In this document: piece after piece, positions 16,200-24,615 of the stretch
Numbering within the stretch: the first letter of the stretch is position 1
Layout of the letters: every line of letters starts with the position of its first letter
From: Novispirillum itersonii subsp. itersonii ATCC 12639
GTDB lineage: Bacteria > Pseudomonadota > Alphaproteobacteria > Rhodospirillales > Rhodospirillaceae
Reading direction: 5' to 3'
Length of the DNA stretch: 46,509 nt
Assembly (NCBI RefSeq): GCF_000381985.1
Contig: NZ_KB907354.1
Location: 1 to 46,509, forward strand
Notes under the pieces: generated by a model
Seen by the model: only the letters and a program-made list of their open reading frames with translations
What the model was told of the DNA's origin: nothing
The model's database searches: none
Translations under genes and position numbers: made by a program

Positions 16200-18013
16200 C
16201 CGTGAATCTCCATGAAAGACACGCGCTTCTGGCTGGCGCCGTCGGCGAAATCGTTGAAGGTCAGGCGGTCAAAGGCGTGCATGATCGCCCACGCCACATC
16301 GGCGTGCCCGGCTTCCTTGCTGCGCCCGGCGCTGAAGGTCGCCTGCCGCCCGCTGGCGGTGGCCCCCTTGCGGATTTGCAGGAACGCCGTCACCACATCG
16401 GTGGCGGCCGCGTCATATTCGAACAGCCCTTTGCCGAGGATCTGCTTGGCCTTCAGGACCAACCCGGTCTTGATCTCAACGCTGTAGGAACGGCCCACCA
16501 CCTGCGGGAAAAAGCCCCGGACGATTTCCAAGACCCCGGCCCCGATGGTGGAGCAGTCCATGCCGATATGCTCCACCCGGTACCGCTGGGTCAGGGTCAG
16601 GATCGCTGCCGCCTGCGCCGCAAAGTCGACACCCCGGAACGACAGTTTATCGAGCAGCCGGTACTTTTTGCAGTCGCCATGCGGCGGGGCGACCACCACG
16701 ACGGCGGCGGAATCCTGCGACAGCGCCGGGTCGTAGCCAATCCAGACGGGCCCGCCGTAGGGCGCGGCGGCGTAGCGGTCAACATCCGTCCAGTCGGTGT
16801 CCGGGTCGACCATCCCGGCCTGCAGCTCGGCGAAGGTGAAGAACGAGCTGGTGTCGTCCACCCATTCGCAGCTGAACAGGTTGGCAAAATCCTGATCGTT
16901 GTACTCTTTCCGCAGCTGATCGATATCGAACAGGCTGCAGCCGCCGCCCAGGGCGTCGTAGATGGTGACGATCTGCCGCCACTGGCCGTCCTCGCACACC
17001 CGTCCGTCGCGCAGGGCGGCGTGGCTGACGTCCAGCGTGATGTGCTGATCCTTCGGGCGGCCTTTGTTGTAATGCTCGCCGGACCAGAAAGCATAGCTTT
17101 CGTGCCCGATGACGGACGGGGTGGAGAAATAGGTCTGCCGCCATTTGGAATGCGTCGCCATGCCGCTGGCGACCTTCCGGAATTCGGCAAACCGCCCGAT
17201 CCACGCAAATTCGTCGAGGTAGACGTGGCCGTGATAGCTCTGGGCGGTGCGGATGTTGGTGCCGAGGAAATACAGCTCCGCCCCATTGGGCAGGGTGATC
17301 GGCGTCCCCTTCAGCTCCACCCCGGTGACGTCGCGCACCCACTGGACGATGTAGGCACGGAACACCAGCGCCTGCGCCTTACTTGCTGACAGGAAAACCT
17401 GATTGTCGCCGGTCTTCAGGGCGTCAACGAACGCCTCGCGGGCGAAATACCACGTCGCCCCGATCTGGCGGGACTTCAGAATGGTACGGATCCGGTGCCG
17501 CTTGGCGTCCAGCCACGTCTGCTGATAGGTGTACAGGTTGCTTTCGAAGTCTTCGATCAGCTGCCCGATCTGCTCGTCGGTCAGCTGATTCTTGGTTTTA
17601 TCCTGCTCCTCCCGCTTGCGGCGTCGGCCCTCGTTCCGCTTTTTGATATTGGGGTTGAGGTCGCTTTCCTTGCCGGTCTGGCCGTAGTGTTCGATGCGGG
17701 CGGTCCGCTCCATCACACGGGTCAGCTCGTCGATTTCCCGGTAATCGCGGTCGGTCTTGTCCGGCTTGGCAATCAGCAGCAGCAGGCGGTGGCCGGTGAC
17801 AGCGGCCAGCCGGGTCGCCATCGGGGCGTCTGCCCATTTCTCCCGCGTCTTCCAAGTGGCTACGGTGCTATACGGAATTGTAAGTTTACGTGCAATTTCC
17901 GCCGCCTTATATCCCTGCCAGTACAGGTTCCGCGCCGTCAGCCGCAGGCTGTCGGTGTCGTCGCTGTCGGTGGTGGTCTCGTCCCACGGCGGGGTCTGCG
18001 TCGTGTTGCTCAT
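16196..18013 (-). CDS. P: P2 gpP-like terminase large subunit (ATPase/nuclease)
   Basis: A 605-residue terminase. An N-terminal helix-turn-helix-like segment (LYWQGYKAAEIARKLTIPYS) recognises cos in P2. The ATPase has the P2-type P-loop region KSRQIGATWYFAREAF and Walker B HVYLDEFAW. The nuclease half includes WIGYDPALSQDSA and ends near DVAWAIMHAFDRL. The Met at 18,013 gives a length close to P2 gpP (590). There is no ribosome-binding site just upstream, and a candidate Ogr dyad lies centred 57 bases before the start, which suggests a leaderless or near-leaderless late mRNA. Confidence 0.9.
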   Translation of the reverse strand: MSNTTQTPPWDETTTDSDDTDSLRLTARNLYWQGYKAAEIARKLTIPYSTVATWKTREKWADAPMATRLAAVTGHRLLLLIAKPDKTDRDYREIDELTRVMERTARIEHYGQTGKESDLNPNIKKRNEGRRRKREEQDKTKNQLTDEQIGQLIEDFESNLYTYQQTWLDAKRHRIRTILKSRQIGATWYFAREAFVDALKTGDNQVFLSASKAQALVFRAYIVQWVRDVTGVELKGTPITLPNGAELYFLGTNIRTAQSYHGHVYLDEFAWIGRFAEFRKVASGMATHSKWRQTYFSTPSVIGHESYAFWSGEHYNKGRPKDQHITLDVSHAALRDGRVCEDGQWRQIVTIYDALGGGCSLFDIDQLRKEYNDQDFANLFSCEWVDDTSSFFTFAELQAGMVDPDTDWTDVDRYAAAPYGGPVWIGYDPALSQDSAAVVVVAPPHGDCKKYRLLDKLSFRGVDFAAQAAAILTLTQRYRVEHIGMDCSTIGAGVLEIVRGFFPQVVGRSYSVEIKTGLVLKAKQILGKGLFEYDAAATDVVTAFLQIRKGATASGRQATFSAGRSKEAGHADVAWAIMHAFDRLTFNDFADGASQKRVSFMEIHG

Positions 18014-18054
18014 GCGCCCAAGCTGTCGGCGCGGCGCGGATCTTGTCGTGGGGG

Positions 18055-18085
18055 CGAGAGTTGAAACTGTCCCTTTCAACTCTCG
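18055..18085. promoter_or_regulatory. Candidate Ogr-binding dyad between P and O
   Basis: A perfect 12-bp inverted repeat, CGAGAGTTGAAA with TTTCAACTCTCG, around a seven-base spacer. Its core GTTGAAA-N7-TTTCAAC recurs upstream of V and, on reading, nowhere else I found in the window. In P2 the late activator Ogr binds a dyad centred near -55 of each late promoter. Here one dyad could serve the divergent P-Q and O-S operons. Confidence 0.65.
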
Positions 18086-18171
18086 TCCGCTGGTCAGGGC
18101 GCGGATGGCTCCCACACCCTGAGAGCCTCTTTCACCGGCTGCCCGCCCCCACAGGCCCCACAAGGACAGGC

Positions 18172-18933
18172 ATGAAGACGAAATTTATCCGGGTCGCTCA
18201 GAGCGGCAAAACCATCGACGGGCGGGAGATCACCCCCGGCGACATCAACCAGATGGCCGCCAGCTATAACCCGGCCACCTACGGTGCGCGGGTGAATATG
18301 GAGCATATCCGCTCCCTGCTGCCGGACAGTCCGTTCCGTGCCTATGGCGACGTGCTGGCGCTGAAAGCCGAGGACGGCCCCAACGGCAGCCGGGTATTGC
18401 TGGCGGAACTGGACCTGACCGACGATGCCGTCGCCTTGCTGAAAAATGGTCAGAAGGTCTATTGGTCGATCGAGATCACCACGCCGTTCCCGACAACCGG
18501 CGGCGCGTATCTGGCCGGGCTGGCGATGACGGATTCCCCGGCCTCGCTGGGAACGGAAAGCCTGAAATTCAACGCCTTCCGCGCCAGCCTGCCGGTAGAC
18601 CGGGCGAAGAACCTGTTCTCCGTGCCGGTCGAGGACGCCCCGGATTTCCCCGCTGCCGCCGATCCGAAACCCTCCATCTATGAAAAGGTTATGTCGATGT
18701 TTTCCAAGGGCAAGGGCGCCGATATTGACAAGGCGGTCGAAGCCGTCGCCGCCGAGGTGCAGGCGCTGAAGGACGGTGCGGTCTCTGCCGCTGACTTCGC
18801 CGCGCTGCAGGCCTCGGTCACCACTCTGACCGGCCAGCTGGCTACCCTGACCGAAACGCTGTCGAAAACCTCGGACACCCCGGACCGGCCGCAGGCCACC
18901 GGTGGCACCGGTGAGACCCTGACCGACTGCTGA
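18172..18933 (+). CDS. O: P2 gpO-like capsid scaffolding protease
   Basis: A 253-residue protein with the P2 gpO start MKTKFIRVAQSGKTIDGREI. The N-terminal serine protease domain includes YNPATYGARVNMEHIR (a His of the catalytic set) and ALTDSPASLGTE-like AMTDSPASLGTE with the candidate Ser. A helical scaffolding tail begins around residue 165. It assembles the procapsid and cleaves itself and the capsid protein. AAGGA is well placed before the start. It is first in the rightward O-to-S late operon. Confidence 0.88.
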   Translation: MKTKFIRVAQSGKTIDGREITPGDINQMAASYNPATYGARVNMEHIRSLLPDSPFRAYGDVLALKAEDGPNGSRVLLAELDLTDDAVALLKNGQKVYWSIEITTPFPTTGGAYLAGLAMTDSPASLGTESLKFNAFRASLPVDRAKNLFSVPVEDAPDFPAAADPKPSIYEKVMSMFSKGKGADIDKAVEAVAAEVQALKDGAVSAADFAALQASVTTLTGQLATLTETLSKTSDTPDRPQATGGTGETLTDC

Positions 18934-18978
18934 TTCCCGCCGGGCTGCCCGCCTCCCCCCTTTCCTAAGGACCACTCC

Positions 18979-19989
18979 ATGAAAAACAGTACCCGGGCCA
19001 AGCTCAACGCTTTCGCCAGCCATCTGGCAACGCTGAACGGCGTCTCTTCTGTGTCCAATACCTTCACGGTCGCGCCGTCCGTCGCGCAGACGATGCTGGA
19101 CCGGATCCGCGAAAGCGCGGAATTCCTGAACGAAATTAATTACGTCGGTGTCGATGAGCTGAAGGGCGATAAACTGTTCTTCGACGTGGCCCGCCCGATC
19201 GCCGGTCGCGTTGATACCGCCGCCACCGATCGCGATCCGTCCGAGGTCCATGGGTTAACCCGCGATGGCTATGAGTGCTGGGAAACCCAGTTCGACGCTG
19301 CCCTCAACTACAGCACTCTCGACACTTGGGCGAAGTTCCCGGATTTCCAGCTCCGGGTTCGGAACGGTATCAACGCCCAGATCGCCCGCGATCAGCTGAT
19401 GATCGGCTGGAACGGCACCAGCCGCGCCGTCACCACCAACCGCGCCACCAACACGCTGCTGCAGGACGTCAACACCGGCTGGCTGCACAAGATCCGCACC
19501 CATGCGCCGCAGCGGGTGCTGTCGTCGCTGAAGATCGGCGATCAGGCCGGGGCCGATTTCAAGAATCTGGACGCCGCCGTGCAGGCGCTGACCAGCACCT
19601 GCATCGACGACTGGCACCAGACCCCGGCCCTGCGGGTGATCTGCGGTTCGGCGCTGGTCGATGAAAAGTATCTGGCCCTGACCAACCGGGCCAATACCCC
19701 GACCGAGATCGAGGCGCTGAACAACATCAGCCTGTCGAAGCTGATCGGTGGGCATCTGGCCAAGGTGGTGCCGTATTTCAAGTCGCGCTCCCTGCTGCTG
19801 ACCCCGACGAAAAACCTGTCGATCTACACCCAGACCGGCAGCATCCGCCGCTTTGTGGTGGAGCAGCCGCAACGCAGCCGGATGGCGTTTTTCAATTCGA
19901 TGAACACCGATTACGTGGTCGAGGATTACGGCGCAGCCGCCTTGATCGACACCATTCTGGTGCCCGATGGCGCGGGGGGCTGGCACTGA
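18979..19989 (+). CDS. N: P2 gpN-like major capsid protein
   Basis: A 336-residue major capsid protein of the P2 family. Recognisable regions are TRAKLNAFASHLATLNGV at the N-terminus, SAEFLNEINYVGVDELKG, ARDQLMIGWNGTSRA and SMNTDYVVEDYGAAALID near the C-terminus. Gene gpO precedes it by 45 bases and it overlaps the next gene by one base. By analogy with P2, its N-terminus is probably trimmed by the gpO protease. Confidence 0.92.
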   Translation: MKNSTRAKLNAFASHLATLNGVSSVSNTFTVAPSVAQTMLDRIRESAEFLNEINYVGVDELKGDKLFFDVARPIAGRVDTAATDRDPSEVHGLTRDGYECWETQFDAALNYSTLDTWAKFPDFQLRVRNGINAQIARDQLMIGWNGTSRAVTTNRATNTLLQDVNTGWLHKIRTHAPQRVLSSLKIGDQAGADFKNLDAAVQALTSTCIDDWHQTPALRVICGSALVDEKYLALTNRANTPTEIEALNNISLSKLIGGHLAKVVPYFKSRSLLLTPTKNLSIYTQTGSIRRFVVEQPQRSRMAFFNSMNTDYVVEDYGAAALIDTILVPDGAGGWH

Positions 19990-20723
19990 TGAGCCACGCC
20001 ATCCGCCGTCATTATGAAGAAACCTCGGCACGGCTTCAGGCTGAAGCCGCCGGATCCGGCGGGGTCCCCCCCGCCCGTCCGGTGGCCGGGGACAACCGCA
20101 CCCCGGTTGCCGCCTTGCTGGCCAGTCATCAGTTCGAGCTGAAGCAGACCAAAAGCCTGCAGCGCAAGCTGGCGTACAAGGGCAAGGTTCTGCCGGAGTA
20201 TGCCGCCTACGTCAGCGGCGTTCTGGCCGCAAACCAGCCGGTCCCTGATCCGGTGGTCCTGCAAATCTTCATCTGGCGCATCGACACCGGGGATTTTGCC
20301 GGGGCGCTGGAGATCGCCCGCTGGGCGATGGCCCATGGCATCGCCCTGCCGGATGGAATCGGCTTCAAGCGCACCTTGCCGGAAGTGCTGATTGAGGAGA
20401 TGGCGGAAATCGCCCTCGGCGGCATCACCGCCGGGGCGGCCGACCCCGATCTGATCGCCCCGCTGGAGGAGGCGCTGGCGCTGGTTGCCGACGTCGACAT
20501 GGCCGACGAAATCCGCGCCAAGGCCCACAAGGCCGCCGGGCGGCTGCGGGCTGACACCGATCCGGCCCGGGCGCTGGCGCATCTGGAACAGGCCAACACC
20601 CTCAACCCGTCTTGCGGGGTGAAGGGCGATATCAAGGCCCTCCAGAAGGCGCTGGCTACCCCGCCGCCTGATAATCCCGAGCCGGAGACGGGGGAAGATC
20701 CCCCCGCTGATCCGGGCGCATAA
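19989..20723 (+). CDS. M: P2 gpM-like terminase small (endonuclease) subunit
   Basis: A 244-residue terminase small subunit of the P2 gpM type: HQFELKQTKSLQRKLAYKGK, VLPEYAAYVSGVLAANQPVPD, WRIDTGDFAGALEIARWAM and LNPSCGVKGDIKALQ are family-typical. With gpP it cuts cos DNA and starts packaging. Its start codon shares a base with the stop of N (TGATG). Confidence 0.9.
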   Translation: MSHAIRRHYEETSARLQAEAAGSGGVPPARPVAGDNRTPVAALLASHQFELKQTKSLQRKLAYKGKVLPEYAAYVSGVLAANQPVPDPVVLQIFIWRIDTGDFAGALEIARWAMAHGIALPDGIGFKRTLPEVLIEEMAEIALGGITAGAADPDLIAPLEEALALVADVDMADEIRAKAHKAAGRLRADTDPARALAHLEQANTLNPSCGVKGDIKALQKALATPPPDNPEPETGEDPPADPGA

Positions 20724-20822
20724 CGAGGTCCCCCCCGAACGGCGACGGCGCGGGGGCGAGTGACCTGCTTGCAGATATCTCTCCCCCACCGTTGCCGTTC
20801 CCCCCTTTTTCAGCAGGCCGTG

Positions 20823-21278
20823 ATGAACAGCTTTATCCCATCCGCCCCCCCGTCGCTGTCCGGGGTTATCCCCGGTGACGGCTGGTATCCCGACCTGCCC
20901 GTGGCCGACTTTGCCGCTACCACCGGTCTGGGGGTGGGATTCAGCCCGGACCTGATCCGCGAGACGCTCTCCGGCGCGATGCTGGAGTGCATGGCTGGCG
21001 TGGCGGCGTGGCGGGCCGGGCAGACCGCCGCGTCGCTGGCCGGGGTGCCGGGTCCGCAGCTGGGCAACGACAGCGCCGCCGTCCTCCACTGGCGGCGGGC
21101 GGTGTTTGCACTGGCGCGGGCCCGGCTGCTCGGCCTCCGCCCTGACCACGATGCCACCAAGGACGGCCTCGACCGCAGCGATGCCCTGCGCCAGACCGCC
21201 GACACATGGCTGGCCATCCACGCGCAGGCCCTCCGCGCCCTGACCAGCGGGGGCCGGGTGGTGGTGGAGGCCCTGTAA
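20823..21278 (+). CDS. L: P2 gpL-like head completion protein
   Basis: A 151-residue head completion/stabilisation protein. IPGDGWYPDLPVADF and the VLHWRRAVFALARA region are typical of gpL, which fills the portal-neck junction after packaging. I chose the Met that gives the family-typical short N-terminus; a longer frame starts 63 bases upstream but adds residues unlike the family. The 99-base gap before it holds GC-rich repeats only. Confidence 0.85.
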   Translation: MNSFIPSAPPSLSGVIPGDGWYPDLPVADFAATTGLGVGFSPDLIRETLSGAMLECMAGVAAWRAGQTAASLAGVPGPQLGNDSAAVLHWRRAVFALARARLLGLRPDHDATKDGLDRSDALRQTADTWLAIHAQALRALTSGGRVVVEAL

Positions 21279-21279
21279 A

Positions 21280-21486
21280 ATGCCGCGCACCGTCACCGCA
21301 TGGCAGGGCGAAACCGTCGACGCACTGGTCTGGCGCGTCACCGGATCCAGCGCCCTGACCGACGCGGTGTTTGCCGCCAATCCCGGCCTCGCCGATCTGG
21401 GGCTGTTTTTACCGATGGGCACGCCGGTGGTGATCCCCGATGCCCCGGCCACCGTCACCCTGCCACGCACCACCCTGTGGGACTGA
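21280..21486 (+). CDS. X: P2 gpX-like tail protein
   Basis: A 68-residue tail protein with a LysM-like fold signature: TAWQGETVDALVWRVTGS, then VFAANPGLADLGLFLPMGTPV. In P2, gpX is essential for tail assembly. It follows gene L by one base. Confidence 0.88.
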   Translation: MPRTVTAWQGETVDALVWRVTGSSALTDAVFAANPGLADLGLFLPMGTPVVIPDAPATVTLPRTTLWD

Positions 21487-21491
21487 CCAGC

Positions 21492-21698
21492 ATGGACCAC
21501 CTGAAATACGCCTCCCCCGCCACCTACGTGACCGGACTGTCGGTCGCCGGGTTCGGCCTGTCGGTCAACGAGCTGGCCGCGCTGGGTGGTCTGGCTGTGG
21601 CGGTGCTGACCGCCCTGATCAACTGGTATTATCGGCGCGCCGAGTATCGGCTGAAGGCCCGCGCCGCCGGTCTGCCCGGCGACGGGGACCCGTCATGA
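21492..21698 (+). CDS. Phage holin (HP1-type, small membrane protein)
   Basis: A 68-residue protein with two hydrophobic segments (about 12-28 and 31-47) and a basic end. This is the size and position of the P2-group holin, which opens the inner membrane to trigger lysis. It overlaps the endolysin gene by four bases (ATGA). Confidence 0.75.
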   Translation: MDHLKYASPATYVTGLSVAGFGLSVNELAALGGLAVAVLTALINWYYRRAEYRLKARAAGLPGDGDPS

Positions 21699-22159
21699 CC
21701 CCGGTCCAGCGTGGGGCCGCTGCCGTGGCACTGGCCACCGGCCTGATCGCCGGGGCTGAAGGGCTGCGGCTGACCGCCTACCTCGACCCGGTGACGCCCA
21801 CCATTTGTTACGGCGAAACCGAGGGCGTCCGTATGGGCGACACCGCCACGCTGGCGGAGTGTCAGGCCAAGCTCGACCGCCGTGTCCGGGTGTTTGCCGC
21901 CACCGTGCGCCGCTGCGCCGGGGAGGATCTGCCGCCACCGGTCGAGGCGGCGTTTACCTCGCTGGCCTACAACATCGGTGGCGGGGCGTTTTGCGGGTCG
22001 ACGCTGGCCCGCAAGGCGAAGGCCGGGGACCTGCCGGGGGCCTGTGCTGAAATCAGCCGCTGGACCTATGCCTATGGGGTCCATGTGCAGGGGCTGGCCA
22101 ACCGCCGCGCCACCGAACGCGCCCTGTGCGAAACCGCCCTCGCCGGAGATCCCTCCTGA
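21695..22159 (+). CDS. Endolysin, GH24 lysozyme with SAR-type N-terminus
   Basis: A 154-residue glycoside hydrolase family 24 lysozyme. The catalytic triad region is visible as GAEGLRLTAYLDPVTPTICYG: Glu, then Asp eight to nine residues on, then Thr. The weakly hydrophobic N-terminus (AAAVALATGLIAG) fits a signal-arrest-release sequence, so the enzyme may be exported by Sec and freed by membrane depolarisation. It cleaves peptidoglycan glycan strands. Confidence 0.88.
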   Translation: MTPVQRGAAAVALATGLIAGAEGLRLTAYLDPVTPTICYGETEGVRMGDTATLAECQAKLDRRVRVFAATVRRCAGEDLPPPVEAAFTSLAYNIGGGAFCGSTLARKAKAGDLPGACAEISRWTYAYGVHVQGLANRRATERALCETALAGDPS

Positions 22160-22617
22160 TGCCGCGCCTGATCCTCCTCGCCGCCCTGCTGATGGGCGGG
22201 TTTACCGCTGGCTGGACCGTCAACGGCTGGCGGCTGAATGCCCGGCAGGCCGACCTGATCGCCGCCTATGACACCGCGCTGGATGAGGCTGTCGCCGCCG
22301 CCCGGGCTCAGGTGGAGGCGACGGCCCGCCGTCTGGCCGAGGCCGACACCCGCCACACTACCGCCTTGCTGGAGGCTACCGATGAAATCAACCGTCTGCG
22401 CCTGTCTGTCGCTGCTGGTGCTGTCAGGCTGCGCGTCCGCGCCACCTGTCCAGCCGCCGCCGCTGTGCCCGGATCCGCCGCGCCCTCCGGCGTGGGTGAT
22501 GACACCGCCCCCGAACTGGCCGGAGACGCTCGGGAGGCTTATTACACCCTCCGCGACCAACTGACGCGGATGGAAGCGCAGCTGCGCTGGTGGCAGGAGG
22601 CCGGGACATGCCGCTGA
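22159..22617 (+). CDS. Rz-like i-spanin
   Basis: A 152-residue protein with an N-terminal signal anchor (LILLAALLMGGFTAGWTV) and a coiled-coil periplasmic part of about residues 40-100 (alternating Ala/Glu/Arg). It is the inner-membrane half of the spanin pair that fuses the inner and outer membranes at lysis. The start overlaps the lysozyme stop by one base. Confidence 0.75.
   Translation: MPRLILLAALLMGGFTAGWTVNGWRLNARQADLIAAYDTALDEAVAAARAQVEATARRLAEADTRHTTALLEATDEINRLRLSVAAGAVRLRVRATCPAAAAVPGSAAPSGVGDDTAPELAGDAREAYYTLRDQLTRMEAQLRWWQEAGTCR
22382..22564 (+). CDS. Rz1-like o-spanin lipoprotein nested inside Rz
   Basis: A 60-residue protein in another frame wholly inside Rz. It has a lipoprotein signal (SLLVLSGC, acylated Cys about residue 17) and a proline-rich mature part (APPVQPPPLCPDPPRPPAW), the hallmark of Rz1. 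The overlapping arrangement is the classic one for lambda/P2 relatives. Confidence 0.8.
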   Translation: MKSTVCACLSLLVLSGCASAPPVQPPPLCPDPPRPPAWVMTPPPNWPETLGRLITPSATN

Positions 22618-23063
22618 GCCACCCCGCCACCCTGCGCACCGCCCTGCTGACCGGGCCGCTGGCGCTGCGGGCGGACCAGCTGGCGGTGCTGATCCAAAAA
22701 GGCCGGCTGTCCAGCGCCCGGATGCCGAACAACGGCCATTTCCGGCTGGACTATACGCTGGAGGTGATCGTTACCGGGTTTGGCGGGGACCCCGCCGACC
22801 TGCTGTATCTGGTCACCGACTGGCTGCACCGCGCCGCTCCGGCGGCGAAAGAGGACGCCCTTACCTTCGATGTCGATTTCCTCGGCGGCGAGACGGCGGG
22901 GTGCGACGTGATGATCCACGTCGCGCTGACCGAATATCAGACGCTCCGCGCTGATCCAGACGGCACCCGCCTCGCGCCGCTGCCGGTGCGGGATGTGCAG
23001 TCCCCCGGCTGGCTTGCAGCCTCTCTTGGTCTGCCCGTCACGCTGACCGACGCCTCCCCATGA
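22608..23063 (+). CDS. R: P2 gpR-like tail completion protein
   Basis: A 151-residue protein starting MPLSHPATLRTALL. LRADQLAVLIQKGRLSSA and a central FRLDYTLEVIVTGFGGDP match P2 gpR. With gpS it caps the tail tube to allow head joining. It overlaps Rz by ten bases and S by four. Confidence 0.85.
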   Translation: MPLSHPATLRTALLTGPLALRADQLAVLIQKGRLSSARMPNNGHFRLDYTLEVIVTGFGGDPADLLYLVTDWLHRAAPAAKEDALTFDVDFLGGETAGCDVMIHVALTEYQTLRADPDGTRLAPLPVRDVQSPGWLAASLGLPVTLTDASP

Positions 23064-23530
23064 CGATCCTGCAGGATGATCTGGAGCCGGGCATCCGCCA
23101 GATGCTGGCCAGACTGTCTGATCCGGCCCGCCGCCGTCTGGCGGTGGATATCGGGCGGATTCTCCGCCGGTCGCTGTCCGCGCGGCTGGAGGCACAGCAA
23201 GCCCCGGACGGCACCCCGTGGGAGCCCCGGAAACCGCGCCGCGAACCGACAGGTATCCGCCAGCGGACCGCGATGCTGACCGGCCTGCGGTCACAGCGGG
23301 TGCTGCAGGTGCAGGCGCTGGCCAGTGGCGTGTCGATCGGCTGGAACGGTCGCGCCGGGCTGCTGGCGTGGATCCACCACACCGGGGCGGTGGCCAGCGT
23401 CGCCCCCGGCGGGCCAGAGGTCCAGTACCCGGCGCGCCCCTTGCTGGGGCTGTCGGATCAGGACGCCGCCGCGATCCGCGCCGTCGTCACCGCCGCTATC
23501 GGTCGCAGCCTGAGCGGCCTGACGGGTTGA
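23060..23530 (+). CDS. S: P2 gpS-like tail completion protein
   Basis: A 156-residue phage virion morphogenesis protein. Family features are RRLAVDIGRILRRSLSARL, APDGTPWEPRKPR, a central GWNGRAGLLAWIHHTG, and YPARPLLGLSDQDAAAI near the end. It is the last gene of the O-to-S late operon. The next operon starts after a candidate Ogr dyad that overlaps its stop codon. Confidence 0.88.
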   Translation: MTILQDDLEPGIRQMLARLSDPARRRLAVDIGRILRRSLSARLEAQQAPDGTPWEPRKPRREPTGIRQRTAMLTGLRSQRVLQVQALASGVSIGWNGRAGLLAWIHHTGAVASVAPGGPEVQYPARPLLGLSDQDAAAIRAVVTAAIGRSLSGLTG

Positions 23531-23548
23531 AATCAGCAGTTTCAACCC
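23524..23548. promoter_or_regulatory. Candidate Ogr-binding dyad upstream of V
   Basis: A perfect inverted repeat GGGTTGAAA (23524-23532), seven bases, TTTCAACCC (23540-23548). It shares the core GTTGAAA-N7-TTTCAAC with the P/O dyad. Its centre is 57 bases before the V start codon, exactly the distance seen for P, consistent with a late promoter for the V-to-D operon whose transcript begins at or near the ATG. Confidence 0.65.
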
Positions 23549-23592
23549 CGGTTGCCTTTCTGCGGGGCGGCGGCGGGCAGCATCCTGCCCCA

Positions 23593-24246
23593 ATGAACAG
23601 CACCGAACTCCACCGCCTGATCGAAAATATCGTCGGCATCGGCACCATCGCCGAGGTCAGTGGCGACCATAGCCGCGTCCGCGTGGCGGTGGCCGACCGT
23701 CCGCCGGGCAACTGGCTGCCGGTACCGGGGGAGATCACCAACCGCGCCCGTGGCTGGCACCCGCTGCGACTGGGCACGCAGGTGGTGGTGCTGTGCCCCG
23801 GCGGCGATCCGGCGCAGGCGGTCATCGGTGCCATCCTGTATTCAGACGCCCTGCCGCCGCCGGAAACCGGCCCCGACGTCACCGTCACCCGCTGGGAGGA
23901 TGGCACCACCGTCCGCTACGACGCCGCCGCTCAGGCGATGACCGTCACCACGCCGGGATCGGTCACCGTCGATGCCGCCGCCAGCCTGACCGCCACCACG
24001 GCGGGGCCGGTCGCGGTCACCGCTGCCGGTGCCGTCACCGTCACCTCTGCCTCATCAGTGGTCCTTACCGCGCCATCTGTTTTGCTGAACGCCACGCAAC
24101 CCGGTGCCGGGGCCGCTGAAATGGTCGGATCGTTCCGCCTGCGCGGCGATCTGGAGGTGATCGGCGATGTCACCGTCACCGGCAATCAGCACGTCAGCGG
24201 CAACCTGACCTGTGGCGGTGTCAACTCCAACCACCACAGCCACTGA
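23593..24246 (+). CDS. V: P2 gpV-like baseplate spike protein
   Basis: A 217-residue baseplate assembly/spike protein. The N-terminal OB-like domain has GTIAEVSGDHSRVRVAVADR and RLGTQVVVLCPGGDP. A Val/Thr-rich repetitive beta-helix (about 110-170) follows, then the tip ending VNSNHHSH, whose His residues are of the kind that bind metal at the spike apex. The spike pierces the outer membrane. There is no ribosome-binding site immediately upstream; see the dyad note. Confidence 0.88.
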   Translation: MNSTELHRLIENIVGIGTIAEVSGDHSRVRVAVADRPPGNWLPVPGEITNRARGWHPLRLGTQVVVLCPGGDPAQAVIGAILYSDALPPPETGPDVTVTRWEDGTTVRYDAAAQAMTVTTPGSVTVDAAASLTATTAGPVAVTAAGAVTVTSASSVVLTAPSVLLNATQPGAGAAEMVGSFRLRGDLEVIGDVTVTGNQHVSGNLTCGGVNSNHHSH

Positions 24247-24258
24247 CGGGAGGGAGCA

Positions 24259-24615
24259 ATGGCCGCCGTCTGCGTCCATACCGGACGCCTGCTTAACCGG
24301 CAGGAGGATATCAGCCAGTCAGTCGTGACGATCCTGACCACGCCGGTCGGCAGCCGGGTGCGCCGCCGCGACTATGGCTCCCTGCTGCCGGATCTGGTCG
24401 ACAGCCCGGCGAATGCCGCCGGAATGCTGGCGATCATCGCCGCCACCGCCGACGCCATCACCCGCTGGGAACACCGGGTGGTGTTCAACGGCGCGGCGGT
24501 GGTACCAGCTTTTGACGGGCAGACCGCCCTCTCCCTCGACCTGACGGACCGCGAGACCGGAGAACCGGTCCGCCTGACGCTGCCGCTGGCATCCGGGGGG
24601 AATCATGACGGATAG
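24259..24615 (+). CDS. W: P2 gpW-like baseplate wedge protein
   Basis: A 118-residue baseplate protein homologous to T4 gp25. It carries QSVVTILTTPVGSRVRRRDYGS and the terminal LSLDLTDRETGEPVRLTLPL. It forms part of the baseplate wedge and nucleates the sheath. It overlaps J by 11 bases. Confidence 0.88.
   Translation: MAAVCVHTGRLLNRQEDISQSVVTILTTPVGSRVRRRDYGSLLPDLVDSPANAAGMLAIIAATADAITRWEHRVVFNGAAVVPAFDGQTALSLDLTDRETGEPVRLTLPLASGGNHDG

Noticed and set aside
19926-21500. A 524-codon minus-strand frame across M, L and X
   Set aside because: It would overlap three recognisable P2-like genes on the other strand and carries no domain.
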